Numbered from the stretch's first letter, positions 8,886 through 18,607 are shown. The stretch is DNA of 58,698 bases from an uncultured bacterium (GCA_902796305.1 CADBOJ010000002.1:1-58698); one strand, 5' to 3'. The notes: a model not told the origin generated them from the letters alone. Numbers and translations are program-made.

Positions 8886-9248
8886 CTAGTTTAATTTAAC
8901 GCATCTTCCCAGTTTATAGAATGTTTTAGCCGATTCCATTTGAGTTCTTGAAACTTCTCTGTCGCATAAAACATACAAACCGGTATCCAAATCTTTAACT
9001 TTACACCATCTTTGTTTTTCTACCCAGCAATTATAAACATCTCCATATCCTTCAGCATTAAAATATGCTTTTTTAATTTGTTTATATTCAGGGTCTTTAA
9101 TTATATCATTTGATTTTTTCTTTTTGCTAACACCTGTTACTGATGAAACATTAACATAATTGGAATTTTTGTCACCATGATTAGCTAATGCCGGAATCGA
9201 ACTTAAAATCAATGTACTTAATGCAAATAATACAAATGTCTTTTTCAT
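8886..9248 (-). CDS. Secreted hypothetical protein
   Basis: A 120-aa protein with a clear Sec signal peptide (MKKTFVLFALSTLILSSIPALA, cleavage after ALA near residue 22). The mature part is basic near KKKKS, then carries four cysteines (NCW, WCK, LCD, RCV) that could form two disulfides. TAGGAG precedes the ATG. No known domain recognised. Likely periplasmic. Confidence 0.7.
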   Translation of the reverse strand: MKKTFVLFALSTLILSSIPALANHGDKNSNYVNVSSVTGVSKKKKSNDIIKDPEYKQIKKAYFNAEGYGDVYNCWVEKQRWCKVKDLDTGLYVLCDREVSRTQMESAKTFYKLGRCVKLN

Positions 9249-9320
9249 TTATTATTCTCCTAGTTTTATTTTGATTATAACATAATAAAACATGAAAATA
9301 AAATTATTTGCATTTAAAAT

Positions 9321-9881
9321 TTATTCGCATTCAGGATTTCCTTTTTTGCCATTCGGAATCCATTTCTCACCATTAAATATAAACCACCAAACATTATCAG
9401 CATTATCCCCGCAATCAACCCAGGGTATCCCCCTGTTTTTATCCGCTGCCCAGCCGCCGCCGCTTGCATATTTACAGCCGGGTTTTTTGGATTTACAAAC
9501 CGAATCGGCTGTTTCCTGATTAGCATAACATATTCTTGTATCAGTACCGTACCATTCCAAATGGTAACCTGCTTCGCATGCTCTACACACATGCTCCGAT
9601 TCCCATTCTGTACATTTATATATATTCCTCCAGCATTTCCCTCCGACTTCTTTTCTGCCATCGGGACATGCCGGTTTTTCTTCTTTAATTTCAGCATCAT
9701 GCCGGTTTTCTTTTACGTTATTTAGAATACTTTCCTGACGCACTCCTCCGGACATTTGAGCCAACCAACATCTGCCGTTCATTCTATTCATACCATCTTC
9801 ACAGGAATGATAGTAAACATATGACTGAATAGCCGCAGTTATTGCCGCAAATGCGAATAAAAAAGCTATGATATTTCGCAC
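9321..9881 (-). CDS. Exported Cys-rich hypothetical protein
   Basis: A 186-aa protein, GTG start at 9881 with AAGGAG 6 nt upstream. An N-terminal hydrophobic segment (about 3-22) acts as a signal or anchor. The remainder holds about a dozen cysteines in short repeats of the form C..G....GKCW and CRACEAGYHLEW, recalling EGF/furin-like disulfide modules of surface proteins. The C terminus is Trp- and Gly-rich. Its partner downstream (8886-9248) is also exported and Cys-containing; the two may be cotranscribed. Function unknown. Confidence 0.65.
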   Translation of the reverse strand: MRNIIAFLFAFAAITAAIQSYVYYHSCEDGMNRMNGRCWLAQMSGGVRQESILNNVKENRHDAEIKEEKPACPDGRKEVGGKCWRNIYKCTEWESEHVCRACEAGYHLEWYGTDTRICYANQETADSVCKSKKPGCKYASGGGWAADKNRGIPWVDCGDNADNVWWFIFNGEKWIPNGKKGNPECE

Positions 9882-9922
9882 AAAAGCTCCTTATGTTGAC
9901 CGCTACAGATGAAACACTTGAA

Positions 9923-11185
9923 TTATATTTTGTCAAATCCCGTATATTTTCTTAAAACTTCAGGAATTATAATATGACCATCCGAGGTTTGGAAATTTTC
10001 GCAAATTGCAGCTAAAGTTCTTCCGACTGCAAGTCCTGAACCGTTTAGAGTATGAACAAAATCAACACTGCCGTCTTTCCTTCTGAATCTTATATTTGCA
10101 CGTCTTGCCTGATAATCTCCGAAGTTAGAGCAGGAAGAAATTTCTTTATAGGTATTATATGAGGGCATCCAAACTTCAAGGTCGTAGCATTTTTTTGCGC
10201 TAAAACCTATATCTCCGGTAGACAAGCAAACCCGTCTGTACGGAAGCTTTAAAAGTTCAAGAACATTTTCCGCATCACGGGTCAATTTTTCATGCTCTTC
10301 TTCGGATTGTTCGGGCTTGGTTAATTTTACAAGTTCAACTTTATTAAATTGATGCTGTCTTATTAATCCTCTTGTATCTTTTCCGGCAGAACCCGCTTCT
10401 CTTCTAAAGCATGGAGTGTATGCTGTCATATATTTCGGCAACATGTCTTCATCAAGTATTTCATCCTGATAAATATTTGTAACGGGAACTTCTGCAGTTG
10501 GGATTAAGAACAAATCCTCATCAACGCATTTAAACATATCTTCTTTGAATTTAGGAAGTTGTCCCGTTCCTGTCATAGTTTTAGAATTTGCCATAACGGG
10601 GGGGAATATTTCTTCATAACCTCTTGTTAAGGTATGCGTATCCAAAAAGAAGTTAATTATGGCACGTTCGAGCTTAGCTCCAAAATTTCTGTAAAGCGTA
10701 AATCTTGTATGGGCAAGCTTAACGCCTCTTTCAAAATCAAGCATGCCTAATTCGGGACACAAATCCCAGTGTGCTTTATATTCAAAATCAAACTTTGCTG
10801 GCTCACCCCATCTTTTAATTTCAACATTAGCGCTGTCGTCAGCTCCTATCGGAATATTTTCATCAGGGGTATTCGGAATATATAAAAGAGCTTCTCTTTG
10901 AGAATTATCAAGCTCGGTTAATTTTTCTTCAAGGGCTTTTGCTTCCTCACCCAACGCTCTGATTTCAGCCTGAATTTCAGTTGTATCTATTCCGTCTTTT
11001 TTTAATTGACCGATTTTATTCGACTCGGATTTTCTTTTTGCTCTTAAATTATCAAGTTCAAATTGAACTTTTCTTCTTTCTTCATCAATTTTTAATACTT
11101 TATCAACCGATAAATCCGGATTTCTTCTTTTTAAAAGTTCGTTAATTTTTTCGGGGTTTTCTCTGATTAACTTGATATCAAGCAT
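9923..11185 (-). CDS. serS: Seryl-tRNA synthetase
   Basis: Class II aminoacyl-tRNA synthetase charging tRNA-Ser, 420 aa, normal length. The N-terminal antiparallel coiled coil (about 30-100) binds the tRNA long arm. The catalytic core shows motif 2 ([22 protein letters not shown]) and the C-terminal motif 3 region [15 protein letters not shown]. Its start overlaps the end of the upstream pseudouridine synthase gene by 8 nt, with AAGGAG before the ATG, so the two are probably translationally coupled. Confidence 0.96.
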   Translation of the reverse strand: MLDIKLIRENPEKINELLKRRNPDLSVDKVLKIDEERRKVQFELDNLRAKRKSESNKIGQLKKDGIDTTEIQAEIRALGEEAKALEEKLTELDNSQREALLYIPNTPDENIPIGADDSANVEIKRWGEPAKFDFEYKAHWDLCPELGMLDFERGVKLAHTRFTLYRNFGAKLERAIINFFLDTHTLTRGYEEIFPPVMANSKTMTGTGQLPKFKEDMFKCVDEDLFLIPTAEVPVTNIYQDEILDEDMLPKYMTAYTPCFRREAGSAGKDTRGLIRQHQFNKVELVKLTKPEQSEEEHEKLTRDAENVLELLKLPYRRVCLSTGDIGFSAKKCYDLEVWMPSYNTYKEISSCSNFGDYQARRANIRFRRKDGSVDFVHTLNGSGLAVGRTLAAICENFQTSDGHIIIPEVLRKYTGFDKI

Positions 11186-11918
11186 TTTCCTGCTCCTTAT
11201 TTTCCTTAATTTTATCTAAATACGCTCTTAATTCTTTGATCTGACGGGGTTTAATCGGCTTAATCTGCCCCTTTTTTAATCCCGCAAGGTCAATATTTGC
11301 ATGACGCACACGTTTTAAATTTATCACACTGTGACCCAAAAATTCAAACATTTTTCTAATTTGTCTGTTCATGCCTTGATGCAAAACTATTTCAAAAATT
11401 GTTTCGTTTTTTGTTTCTTCAATTATTTGCCAGTCACAATATGCAATTTTCCCTTTTTCAATTTCAATTCCTGTTGATAGTTTATTTAATTCTTCATCCG
11501 TCAACTTTGCGTCAACCTTAACTATATATGTTTTTGCAACTTTGATTGAAGGGTGGGTTAATTCATACGCAAGGTTTCCGTCATTTGTTAGAATAATAAG
11601 TCCTGATGAATCCTTATCCAGCCTGCCGACAGGATTAAGATGTTTGTATTCATCAGGCAATATATCATATATTGTCTTTCTTCCTTTTTCATCAGATTTT
11701 GTTGTTATATAGCCTGCGGGCTTATAGAATTTATAATATTCAAGTTTATCCGCTCTGATTAATTTGCCGTCAACGGTTACTTTGTCTTTTGTTCTGATTT
11801 CAAAACCAAGCATTGTAACGATATTACCGTTAACTTTAACGGAACCGTTTAAAATATATTCATCAGCTTTTCTTCTTGAGCAAAAACCGCTTTGAGCTAT
11901 ATACTTATTAATTCTCAT
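11178..11918 (-). CDS. Pseudouridine synthase, RsuA/RluB family
   Basis: Modifies a uridine in rRNA, probably 23S (RluB-like) although RsuA cannot be excluded. The 246 aa comprise an N-terminal S4 RNA-binding domain ([19 protein letters not shown]) and the catalytic domain with [19 protein letters not shown], where the Asp of GRLDKDS is the nucleophile, and [11 protein letters not shown]. Normal length. First gene of the pair with serS. No Shine-Dalgarno is present; an extended -10 sits 6 nt before the ATG. Confidence 0.92.
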   Translation of the reverse strand: MRINKYIAQSGFCSRRKADEYILNGSVKVNGNIVTMLGFEIRTKDKVTVDGKLIRADKLEYYKFYKPAGYITTKSDEKGRKTIYDILPDEYKHLNPVGRLDKDSSGLIILTNDGNLAYELTHPSIKVAKTYIVKVDAKLTDEELNKLSTGIEIEKGKIAYCDWQIIEETKNETIFEIVLHQGMNRQIRKMFEFLGHSVINLKRVRHANIDLAGLKKGQIKPIKPRQIKELRAYLDKIKENKEQENA

Positions 11919-11924
11919 AGATAA

Positions 11925-11930
11925 ATTATA
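11925..11930 (-). promoter_or_regulatory. Extended -10 of a predicted leaderless promoter
   Basis: On the minus strand TGG-TATAAT is followed by six bases (TTATCT) and then ATG 11918. There is no ribosome-binding site between. Confidence 0.6.
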
Positions 11931-11973
11931 CCACGGTCTTTTTTTTGAAACATTAAATCTAATCTTTAAGATA

Positions 11974-11991
11974 ATTGTAAATTTTTCTTAA
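11974..11991 (+). promoter_or_regulatory. HLR1-like box
   Basis: ATTGTAAA-TT-TTTCTTAA, 74 nt before ATG 12066. It shares the 8-2-8 layout, orientation and distance with the boxes at 110, 15409, 55412 and (minus strand) 37311. Confidence 0.45.
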
Positions 11992-12065
11992 TAATTTAAA
12001 AAATTTTGGAATAATAGGCAATTTTTTTAAAGAAATTTTTTTTATTAATATATAGAGGATAATCA

Positions 12066-12764
12066 ATGAAAAATATTTTTAGAACATTATTAGATAATGC
12101 TATAAATTATATTTTCAAAACACGAAGATTTTTAAACAAAGTTAAACAAGCCGATAGAAATCAAATTCTTTCAGGAAAACTGCTTGGAAGAAAGTATCAT
12201 ATGGTAAACGGCGCAAGCCTTACAATAGACAACAAAAAAACAAAAGAAAAAGAGGTGACAGAAAAAAATATAGAAGATATTGCAAAAAAATATTTAAAAA
12301 AACCCGAAGAACTTTTTAAATACATAGAAAAATCGGGTACAAATGTTTATAAAATCAAGAATGCTGATAAACTCCTAATTTTTATAGGCGAAGAAGAAGG
12401 ATTTATCCTCCCGAAAAAAGGCATCAAAGCAATTTATCTTAATTTAATTACAAAGAACAAATTAAAAACAAAAACGCCTGAAATGTTTATTTTAAGAAAC
12501 TTCAATACAAAAGAAAGCATTCTTCTATATCAATTCTATAACTGGTACTGCTACAAAAGAAAAATAGACGGTTTTGAACCCGAAACACAAAGTAAATTTA
12601 AAAAAGTATTCAAAACTTATAACAAAAAAGAAGATTTAGAAAATCTGACATTTGACGAAATTCTGGCACTAAAAACTGCCGTAAGACGTGACATAGAGGC
12701 AATAAATTTTGTAAAAAGGTATATAGCACAATATTTAAAAACGAAAGAAGAATTAAAGATATAA
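12066..12764 (+). CDS. Hypothetical basic protein
   Basis: A 232-aa soluble, lysine-rich protein with no recognised domain, signal peptide or membrane segment. GAGGATA precedes ATG 12066. The central part (120-170) is predicted beta then helical by its pattern (KLLIFIGEEEGFILP, KAIYLNL). An HLR1-like box lies upstream and a strong terminator follows, so it is monocistronic. Probably lineage-specific. Confidence 0.65.
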   Translation: MKNIFRTLLDNAINYIFKTRRFLNKVKQADRNQILSGKLLGRKYHMVNGASLTIDNKKTKEKEVTEKNIEDIAKKYLKKPEELFKYIEKSGTNVYKIKNADKLLIFIGEEEGFILPKKGIKAIYLNLITKNKLKTKTPEMFILRNFNTKESILLYQFYNWYCYKRKIDGFEPETQSKFKKVFKTYNKKEDLENLTFDEILALKTAVRRDIEAINFVKRYIAQYLKTKEELKI

Positions 12765-12805
12765 AACGGATAAAATGGTAAAATGTAAAGGTGAAATGGG
12801 GTTGG

Positions 12806-12843
12806 GAAAAATGAGCCGTATTAGGGAACGGCTCATTTTTTAA
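12806..12843. terminator. Strong bidirectional terminator
   Basis: AAAAATGAGCCGT pairs with ACGGCTCATTTTT around an 8-nt loop, with A and T runs on the two sides. It serves the plus gene ending at 12764 and the minus gene ending at 12847. Confidence 0.9.
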
Positions 12844-12846
12844 TTG

Positions 12847-14106
12847 TTATTTATTTTTTTGAAGAGTGCTTATTTCGTTTCTAAGCCCGTTGATTTTTTC
12901 GTCAATAAAATCCGAATTTGTTTCAGAGCTTAAAAGTATCTCTTCAAGTGTTTTGTTAATATTTTCATTAATTGCATTTTTATTTAAGTCGCCAAAAGTT
13001 ATATTGTTTAGGTTATTAAGCTGGGATGCGCTTATACATCTGGATTTTTCAATTAAATCTTCCGAGCAATTTGTAAATCTTTCATTTTCAAGAGCATATT
13101 TATTTGCAGGCAAAACATTTGTCACTCTTGATAATTCCAGTTGGTTTTCCTTATCCGTCAAAAGAATAGCGAATTTAATTGCAGCTTCAATATTTTCGGA
13201 TTTTTTCGGAATTACAAGATTCATCAAAGAAATATCATACTTACCGTTTGAACCCGTAAGCTGGCTTGATACCGCAGATTTAGAATAAACAGCCGGAGCA
13301 TTTTGTTTAATCATTTTTATAAAATTTGAACCTGCCACCATAATAGCTGTTTTATCGGACATATACTTTTCTACGGCTTCTCTGTGATTTATTGCAAGTA
13401 TGTCTTTCGGTATAAAGTTATTTTTATACATGGAATTAAACATGGAATATACATCTTTTGCATTTTCAATTTCATCTTTATTTGATAAATTTTTAACCCC
13501 GTATTTATTTAAAATTTTTGCAAAAACATCGTTTTCATTAATGCTTGAAACAAAAGAACTGGTGTTTGAGCATTTTTTTATTTTTGGAGAAATCTTATAC
13601 AATTCGTCGTATGTCTTAATAAACTTTCCGCCGATACATTTGTCATATATTTCTTTATTGTAAACCGTAACAGGACTGGTTACATAAAAAGGAAGAGCAT
13701 AAACTTTATTGTTATACTTCAATCTTTCTACAAGCCCCGTATGAAATTGGGAATAATTTTCTTCATTAAATATATAAAGTGCATTTTTTTGAGCAAGCAT
13801 GACCGAAAAATCAGGATTAAGATTGATTAAGTCCGGCGGGGTTGAAGATAAAATCGAAGCAAGAGTCCTTTTTTGGGCTTCCTGAATCGGTATATCAACC
13901 CAGACTACTCTATATTTCGGATTATCCGCTTCAAAACGGTCTATAATTTCTTTAATTTGTTTTTCGTAAACAGGTTTTAATTGTATAGACCAGAATACAA
14001 GTTTTTTCTTTGAACTTACCTTTTTTAAGCCAAGATAACTAAAACAGGTAAAAGACACTACCATCAATAATACAGCCGTCAAAAATAAAATAATATTTTT
14101 TCTCAT
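12847..14106 (-). CDS. ABC transporter solute-binding protein, sugar type
   Basis: A 419-aa periplasmic binding protein of the family-1 (maltose/multiple-sugar) type. An N-terminal hydrophobic signal or anchor (about 5-25) is followed by KKLVFWSIQLKP, then ADNPKYRVVWVDIP, SSTPPDLINLNPD, VYALPFYVTSPVTVYNKEIY and AIMVAGSNFIKMI, all typical positions of this fold. No lipobox cysteine follows the hydrophobic segment (the Cys in VSFTCFSY lies within it), so membrane attachment is unsure. Permease and ATPase genes are not adjacent; this is an orphan in the window. GGGAAA precedes the ATG. It diverges from rarA and their -10 elements overlap. Confidence 0.85.
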   Translation of the reverse strand: MRKNIILFLTAVLLMVVSFTCFSYLGLKKVSSKKKLVFWSIQLKPVYEKQIKEIIDRFEADNPKYRVVWVDIPIQEAQKRTLASILSSTPPDLINLNPDFSVMLAQKNALYIFNEENYSQFHTGLVERLKYNNKVYALPFYVTSPVTVYNKEIYDKCIGGKFIKTYDELYKISPKIKKCSNTSSFVSSINENDVFAKILNKYGVKNLSNKDEIENAKDVYSMFNSMYKNNFIPKDILAINHREAVEKYMSDKTAIMVAGSNFIKMIKQNAPAVYSKSAVSSQLTGSNGKYDISLMNLVIPKKSENIEAAIKFAILLTDKENQLELSRVTNVLPANKYALENERFTNCSEDLIEKSRCISASQLNNLNNITFGDLNKNAINENINKTLEEILLSSETNSDFIDEKINGLRNEISTLQKNK

Positions 14107-14121
14107 TTTTATTTCCCGTGT

Positions 14122-14131
14122 TACAATTATA
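14122..14131. promoter_or_regulatory. Overlapping divergent -10 elements (rarA / solute-binding protein)
   Basis: On the plus strand TGT-TACAAT (14122-14127) ends 6 nt before rarA ATG 14134. On the minus strand TATAAT (14126-14131) serves the solute-binding gene, leaving an untranslated leader with GGGAAA. The two hexamers share two bases, so the two RNA polymerase sites exclude each other. Confidence 0.5.
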
Positions 14132-14133
14132 CA

Positions 14134-15348
14134 ATGAATTTGTTTGATACGCTAGAAAATAACAATAAGCAAATACCTCTTGCTGAATTAATGCGTCCAA
14201 AAACTCTTGAAGAATATTTAGGACAGACTGAAGTCATAAATAAAAATTCGCCTTTTTATAATTTACTTATGGCAAAAAGATTGTTTTCTTTTATTCTATG
14301 GGGTCCTCCGGGCTGTGGAAAGACCACCCTTGCAAGGCTTTGTGTAAAATATCATAATGCAAGATTTATTGAGCTTTCAGCGGTAAATTCAGGTGTTAAA
14401 GAAATTAAAGAAACGGCAGAAACTGCAAGGCAAAACTTAAGAGAGGGTTTTAAAACAATAGTTTTTATTGATGAAATCCACAGATTTTCAAAAACCCAGC
14501 AGGATGCGTTATTACCCCATGTTGAATCGGGATTATTTTATTTTATAGGTTCAACAACGGAAAATCCCTCGTTTCATACCGTTCCTGCGCTTATTTCAAG
14601 AGCACAGGTCATAATGCTAAAGGCAATTGATTCTTCTTCGATTAAAAAAATCATTTTAAAGGGCTTTGATTATTTATGTAAAAATTACGGAGATAAAACC
14701 CTTGAAGAGGATACTCTTGAAACAATAACGGAATTATCACAGGGAGATGCAAGGTATGCTTTAAATGCTGTTGAAAACTTATATTTTGCATCAAATGAAA
14801 TAATAAAAAAAGAAACAGCCGAAACTCTGCTTCAAAAATCAAGCGTCCGTTATTCGATTGATATGCACTATGATTATGCAAGCGCATATCAAAAAAGTCT
14901 GAGAGGATCCGACCCGAATGCTGCAATATATTATCTTGCAAAGATGCTTTTATCGGGTGAAGACCCCAGGTTTATCGCAAGAAGACTTATTGTAACAGCA
15001 TCAGAAGACGTTGGAAATGCAGATTTTAGAGCACTGCTTGTAGCCGAAGCCGCTCTAAGAGCAGTTGAACACCTTGGAATGCCGGAAGCAAGAATTACAC
15101 TTGCTCAAGCTACCGAATTTGTAGCACGCGCAAAAAAGTCAAACAGGGCAATCGTGGCAATCGATAGCGCTATAAAAGATATTAAATCAGGACTTGATTT
15201 TCTTCCGCCTATGCATCTTAGAGATGCCCATTATAAAGATGCTTCAAAATATGGTTTTGGAAAAGATTATGTATATACACACAATAACCCTGAATACGTC
15301 CAGCAATTTATGCCGGATGAAATAAAAAATAAAAAATATTTTAGTTAA
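14134..15348 (+). CDS. rarA: Replication-associated recombination protein A (AAA+ ATPase)
   Basis: RarA/MgsA acts at stalled replication forks with SSB. The 404 aa contain Walker A GPPGCGKTTLARL (about 53-65), Walker B VFIDEIHRF (about 110), sensor 1 GSTTENPSF, and the C-terminal tetramerisation domain (DPNAAIYYLAKML, SEDVGNAD, LPPMHLRDAHYK). Normal length. No Shine-Dalgarno; predicted leaderless. Confidence 0.95.
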   Translation: MNLFDTLENNNKQIPLAELMRPKTLEEYLGQTEVINKNSPFYNLLMAKRLFSFILWGPPGCGKTTLARLCVKYHNARFIELSAVNSGVKEIKETAETARQNLREGFKTIVFIDEIHRFSKTQQDALLPHVESGLFYFIGSTTENPSFHTVPALISRAQVIMLKAIDSSSIKKIILKGFDYLCKNYGDKTLEEDTLETITELSQGDARYALNAVENLYFASNEIIKKETAETLLQKSSVRYSIDMHYDYASAYQKSLRGSDPNAAIYYLAKMLLSGEDPRFIARRLIVTASEDVGNADFRALLVAEAALRAVEHLGMPEARITLAQATEFVARAKKSNRAIVAIDSAIKDIKSGLDFLPPMHLRDAHYKDASKYGFGKDYVYTHNNPEYVQQFMPDEIKNKKYFS

Positions 15349-15408
15349 CTATTGCAAAATTGGTATTTTAGGCATAAAATTTATGTATTGTAAGTTATAA
15401 GGTTGTTA

Positions 15409-15426
15409 AGTGTAAAGATTTGTTAA
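15409..15426 (+). promoter_or_regulatory. HLR1-like box
   Basis: AGTGTAAA-GA-TTTGTTAA, 79 nt before ATG 15506. Same layout, orientation and distance as the other boxes in this window. Confidence 0.4.
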
Positions 15427-15505
15427 TAAAATATTTCAAAAAGCGCAATTAAATTTTTGTTTATATTTTATACAAGTGTATTGACTTCAACTAGGAGAAC
15501 AAAAG

Positions 15506-16150
15506 ATGCAAATAGGCGCAATAAACTCAACAAATTTCAAAGGTAATACAATAAATTATGACTTTGAAGCAGTAAATGAAGATATCAATAAAGCAAGAGA
15601 TTTGCAAAATGTTTTAGATTCATTTACAAAAAAAGACGGCAACGATAATGAAAAGCCAAGAAAGAAAAATGCTTTTGAAATAGTTGCATCAATCGGCGCA
15701 ACATTTTTGGTTGCATTCTTATTGTCAAAGAAATTATATAAGCATGCCGGTAAATTTATAGAAACGGTTAAAAACAGTAAATTAAAAGATAAAATACAAA
15801 AAACTATCAATAATAGTGATGCAATTAAAAATATAACCAATACCGCTAAGGAAAAATTTGGCAGTTTTAAATTGCCGGAAAATCTTAAACAAAATAAAAT
15901 CTTAACAAAAATAAAAGACATGACACCGGAATCTCTTAAAAACGGTGCACATAGAGCATTTGAAGCAATTAAGAATAATCCTCAAACCTCAGTAAGCGCT
16001 GCTGCTGCACTTGCAGGTACTGCTTATGTTGCAAGCAGTGACAGCGACAGCAACGGCACATTAGATATAGCAGAAAAAGGTACTAATGCAGTTAAGGGTG
16101 CTGTCAAAAAAATTAGTATCCTAACTGAAGCCATAGAAGGTTTAACATAA
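15506..16150 (+). CDS. Hypothetical membrane protein with EF-hand-like loop
   Basis: A 214-aa protein starting MQIGAINSTNFKGN, preceded by AGGAG. A hydrophobic segment at about 53-72 (FEIVASIGATFLVAFLLSKKL) is a probable transmembrane helix; the following part is Lys- and Asn-rich and helical. A second Ala-rich segment (about 160-175) leads to DSDSNGTLDIAE, which fits the 12-residue EF-hand calcium loop at every key position (D1, D3, N5, G6, hydrophobic 8, D9, E12). Function unknown. The next gene starts 22 nt downstream and is likely cotranscribed. Confidence 0.7.
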   Translation: MQIGAINSTNFKGNTINYDFEAVNEDINKARDLQNVLDSFTKKDGNDNEKPRKKNAFEIVASIGATFLVAFLLSKKLYKHAGKFIETVKNSKLKDKIQKTINNSDAIKNITNTAKEKFGSFKLPENLKQNKILTKIKDMTPESLKNGAHRAFEAIKNNPQTSVSAAAALAGTAYVASSDSDSNGTLDIAEKGTNAVKGAVKKISILTEAIEGLT

Positions 16151-16172
16151 GCTACCGTAACAGGATTTAATC

Positions 16173-16442
16173 ATGGCAAGAATAAACGGAATTTGCAATC
16201 AAATAATTAACAACTGCAACTGTGTAGGGCAGACGGTTTATTCAAAAGCCCGTTCGGGATTAAAGCAAGCCGGTTCAAGTATAAAAAACTTTGCCGATAA
16301 ACAAGGAATTGATATAACATACAAAGGAAAAGTAAACAGTAAAACACTTATTGGTGCAGGAATTTTAACCGCAATCGGAATACTTGCAATAGGATGCATC
16401 AATACAATTCATAATAAACTTAAAACTATGAATAAGGAATAA
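16173..16442 (+). CDS. Small hypothetical membrane protein
   Basis: An 89-aa protein (MARINGICNQIINNCNC...) with a hydrophobic C-terminal helix at about 60-80 (TLIGAGILTAIGILAIGCIN). Four cysteines, two in the N-terminal 20 residues. It lies 22 nt after the previous gene and ahead of a terminator, so they form a two-gene unit. Function unknown. Confidence 0.65.
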   Translation: MARINGICNQIINNCNCVGQTVYSKARSGLKQAGSSIKNFADKQGIDITYKGKVNSKTLIGAGILTAIGILAIGCINTIHNKLKTMNKE

Positions 16443-16445
16443 TCT

Positions 16446-16475
16446 TTAATCCTGCCAATCGGCAGGATTTTTTAT
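16446..16475 (+). terminator. Rho-independent terminator
   Basis: AATCCTGCC-AATC-GGCAGGATT followed by a T run closes the two-gene unit ending at 16442. Confidence 0.9.
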
Positions 16476-16573
16476 TAATGCCCTCACAAAGACACTAACA
16501 TACAGGGTGATTAATTTTCTTTAAAATTCAAATATAAATTAAAAAGTTACAGAATAAAAAAGGCAAAACAAAA

Positions 16574-18607
16574 TTGAAAAAAATTATTACTTTATTCTTA
16601 CTTTTTAATTTAATTTTTGCACATAATTTTGCACTCGCGGATTCATTGATAAATGAAAATTTAAAACATCCGAGATATTATGAAATATTTATAGATTCCG
16701 ATAAATACGAAAAATTCAACAGAAAAGTTTTTAATTTCAATTTAAAAATGAATAAAATATTTGTTAAAAATCTGCATATTGTTTGGGATACAATATTCCC
16801 CGCATTTTTTATTGATGCCGTTAACAGAGCTTACTATAATATTGAATACCCCAAAAGAGTTGTAAGTGCATTATTTCAAAGGGATTTTGATGCAATTAAA
16901 AACGAAACAAAAAGATTTATAATTAATACTACAATCGGTGTCGGCGGACTTTTTGACAGTGCATTAAGATTTTTTAATCTTGAAATGTATGATGAAGATA
17001 TGGAACAGGCATTTGCAAAATGCAAAATAAAAAGCGGAAATTATCTTGTCTTACCTTTTATATCATCAACCAATACAAGAGATATTTTCGGAAGAATACT
17101 TGATTTTATACTTACACCGACAACGTATTTTATGGCGCCGGTTGCCGCAGCGATAAAAGCGGCATTATTAATAAACAGAACGGAATTTATCCAGCCCGTT
17201 ATAAAAATGGTTGAATCAAATTTTGCCGACCCTTATGATATAGCAAGAAAATTTTTCGGAGTTCAAAAGGAAATAAAACTATCAAACTATGACAGGAAAA
17301 ATGTACTGGAAAAAAACAAAGATGATTTTGATGACGAATTTGAACTAGTCGATAAAAACAATACGCTTGAACATCTTGAGGTAAAAGGTAAAATCGAAAA
17401 CGAACACAAAATCACAAGCGATATAGGTCAGGAATTAACAGCAGATATTTATCTTTCGGACTTTAAAGCCCAAAATCCCGTGCTTGATTCTATGAGAACC
17501 GCTCTTTTTGACATTAAAAACGAAAGCAAATCATTCTGGAAAGAATATTCTTTATGGAATCGCAATTTTAATAAAAAATTAAAAACGGAATTTGTTGAAA
17601 TTACTCAAAATAAACCAAAATATGCTTTTAAATATCTGCTTCAAAAGAAAAAAGCCTCTCCTCTTGTGATAATATTTCCGTCGGTTGGAGAAGGGATAAA
17701 CAGTAATCATAGCGCAATTTTGGGTAATATTTTCTATAAAAAAGGTTATAGCATTATTATCTTGGGAAATTATTTTCAATGGGAATTTTTAAAAAGTCTT
17801 GATAATGATTACAGAATAGGAAATATAGCGGAAGACATAAAATATATAGATAAGCTTGTAAATAAAGCAATAATAAAGCTATCGTCAAAATACGACAGGG
17901 TATTTTTAAGAAGAACCGCAATAGGTACTTCTCTTGGTGCGTATGCCGTACTATTTTTAGGCAATAAGCAATATCAGGACAGTGCAAACAATATCGATAA
18001 TTTTATTGCCATTTGTCCTCCATATGATTTATTTTATGCAATAGATAAAATGGACAATATAATGTCATCATGGCAAAAATATCCGGGTAATCTTAAAAAT
18101 AAAATTGCAATAACGACAGCAAAAGTAATGAGAGCATATAAAGAAAAAAATCTCAACAAAGCCGAAATGCTTCCTTTTACAAAATACGAAGCAGAATTAA
18201 TCAGCGGTTATATTTTTCATCAAAAATTATCCGATATGATTTTTCAAATAGAAAAATCGAAAGGAAATAATTTGAGCGAAAAAGATATCTATGAAAACAT
18301 TTATACAATTAATTACAAAGATTATATTAGCAAATATTTAACAAGTGACAAAAATGAAGAATTTAAAAAAATGAATAATCTTGACTCCATATCTGATTAC
18401 CTTATAAATTCGGATAATTACAAAATATATCACAGTCTTGATGATTATTTAATATCAAATTCCCAGCTAAAAAGCTTGAGAGCAAAATGTGAAAATAAAT
18501 TAAAAATTTTCAGCAACGGCGCACACCTTGGCTTTTTGTACAGAGATGAATTTAAAAACGAACTCAACAACGAAATTGATGAAATTTTAAAATTATATAA
18601 ACAATAA
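16574..18607 (+). CDS. MlaA-like domain fused to alpha/beta-hydrolase
   Basis: A 677-aa exported protein, TTG start at 16574 with AAAAAAGG upstream. A signal peptide (about 1-23, ending ALA) has no lipobox cysteine. Residues about 40-240 match MlaA/VacJ, the outer-membrane partner of Mla phospholipid transport: YEKFNRKVFNFN, FIINTTIGVGGLFD, GNYLVLPFIS. After an acidic linker (about 245-290), residues about 360-677 look like an alpha/beta-hydrolase: strand VIIFPSVGEG, nucleophile elbow GTSLGAY (Ser near 453) and a candidate catalytic His in NGAHLGFL near the end. MlaA is normally about 230-280 aa with no enzyme attached, so this is a transport-plus-lipase type fusion. The MlaE/F/D genes are 25 kb away in this window. 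Confidence 0.85.
   Translation: MKKIITLFLLFNLIFAHNFALADSLINENLKHPRYYEIFIDSDKYEKFNRKVFNFNLKMNKIFVKNLHIVWDTIFPAFFIDAVNRAYYNIEYPKRVVSALFQRDFDAIKNETKRFIINTTIGVGGLFDSALRFFNLEMYDEDMEQAFAKCKIKSGNYLVLPFISSTNTRDIFGRILDFILTPTTYFMAPVAAAIKAALLINRTEFIQPVIKMVESNFADPYDIARKFFGVQKEIKLSNYDRKNVLEKNKDDFDDEFELVDKNNTLEHLEVKGKIENEHKITSDIGQELTADIYLSDFKAQNPVLDSMRTALFDIKNESKSFWKEYSLWNRNFNKKLKTEFVEITQNKPKYAFKYLLQKKKASPLVIIFPSVGEGINSNHSAILGNIFYKKGYSIIILGNYFQWEFLKSLDNDYRIGNIAEDIKYIDKLVNKAIIKLSSKYDRVFLRRTAIGTSLGAYAVLFLGNKQYQDSANNIDNFIAICPPYDLFYAIDKMDNIMSSWQKYPGNLKNKIAITTAKVMRAYKEKNLNKAEMLPFTKYEAELISGYIFHQKLSDMIFQIEKSKGNNLSEKDIYENIYTINYKDYISKYLTSDKNEEFKKMNNLDSISDYLINSDNYKIYHSLDDYLISNSQLKSLRAKCENKLKIFSNGAHLGFLYRDEFKNELNNEIDEILKLYKQ

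Noticed and set aside
9314-9700. 128-aa open frame on the minus strand
   Set aside because: It is an alternative frame within the Cys-rich exported protein gene (9321-9881), which has the signal peptide and Shine-Dalgarno.
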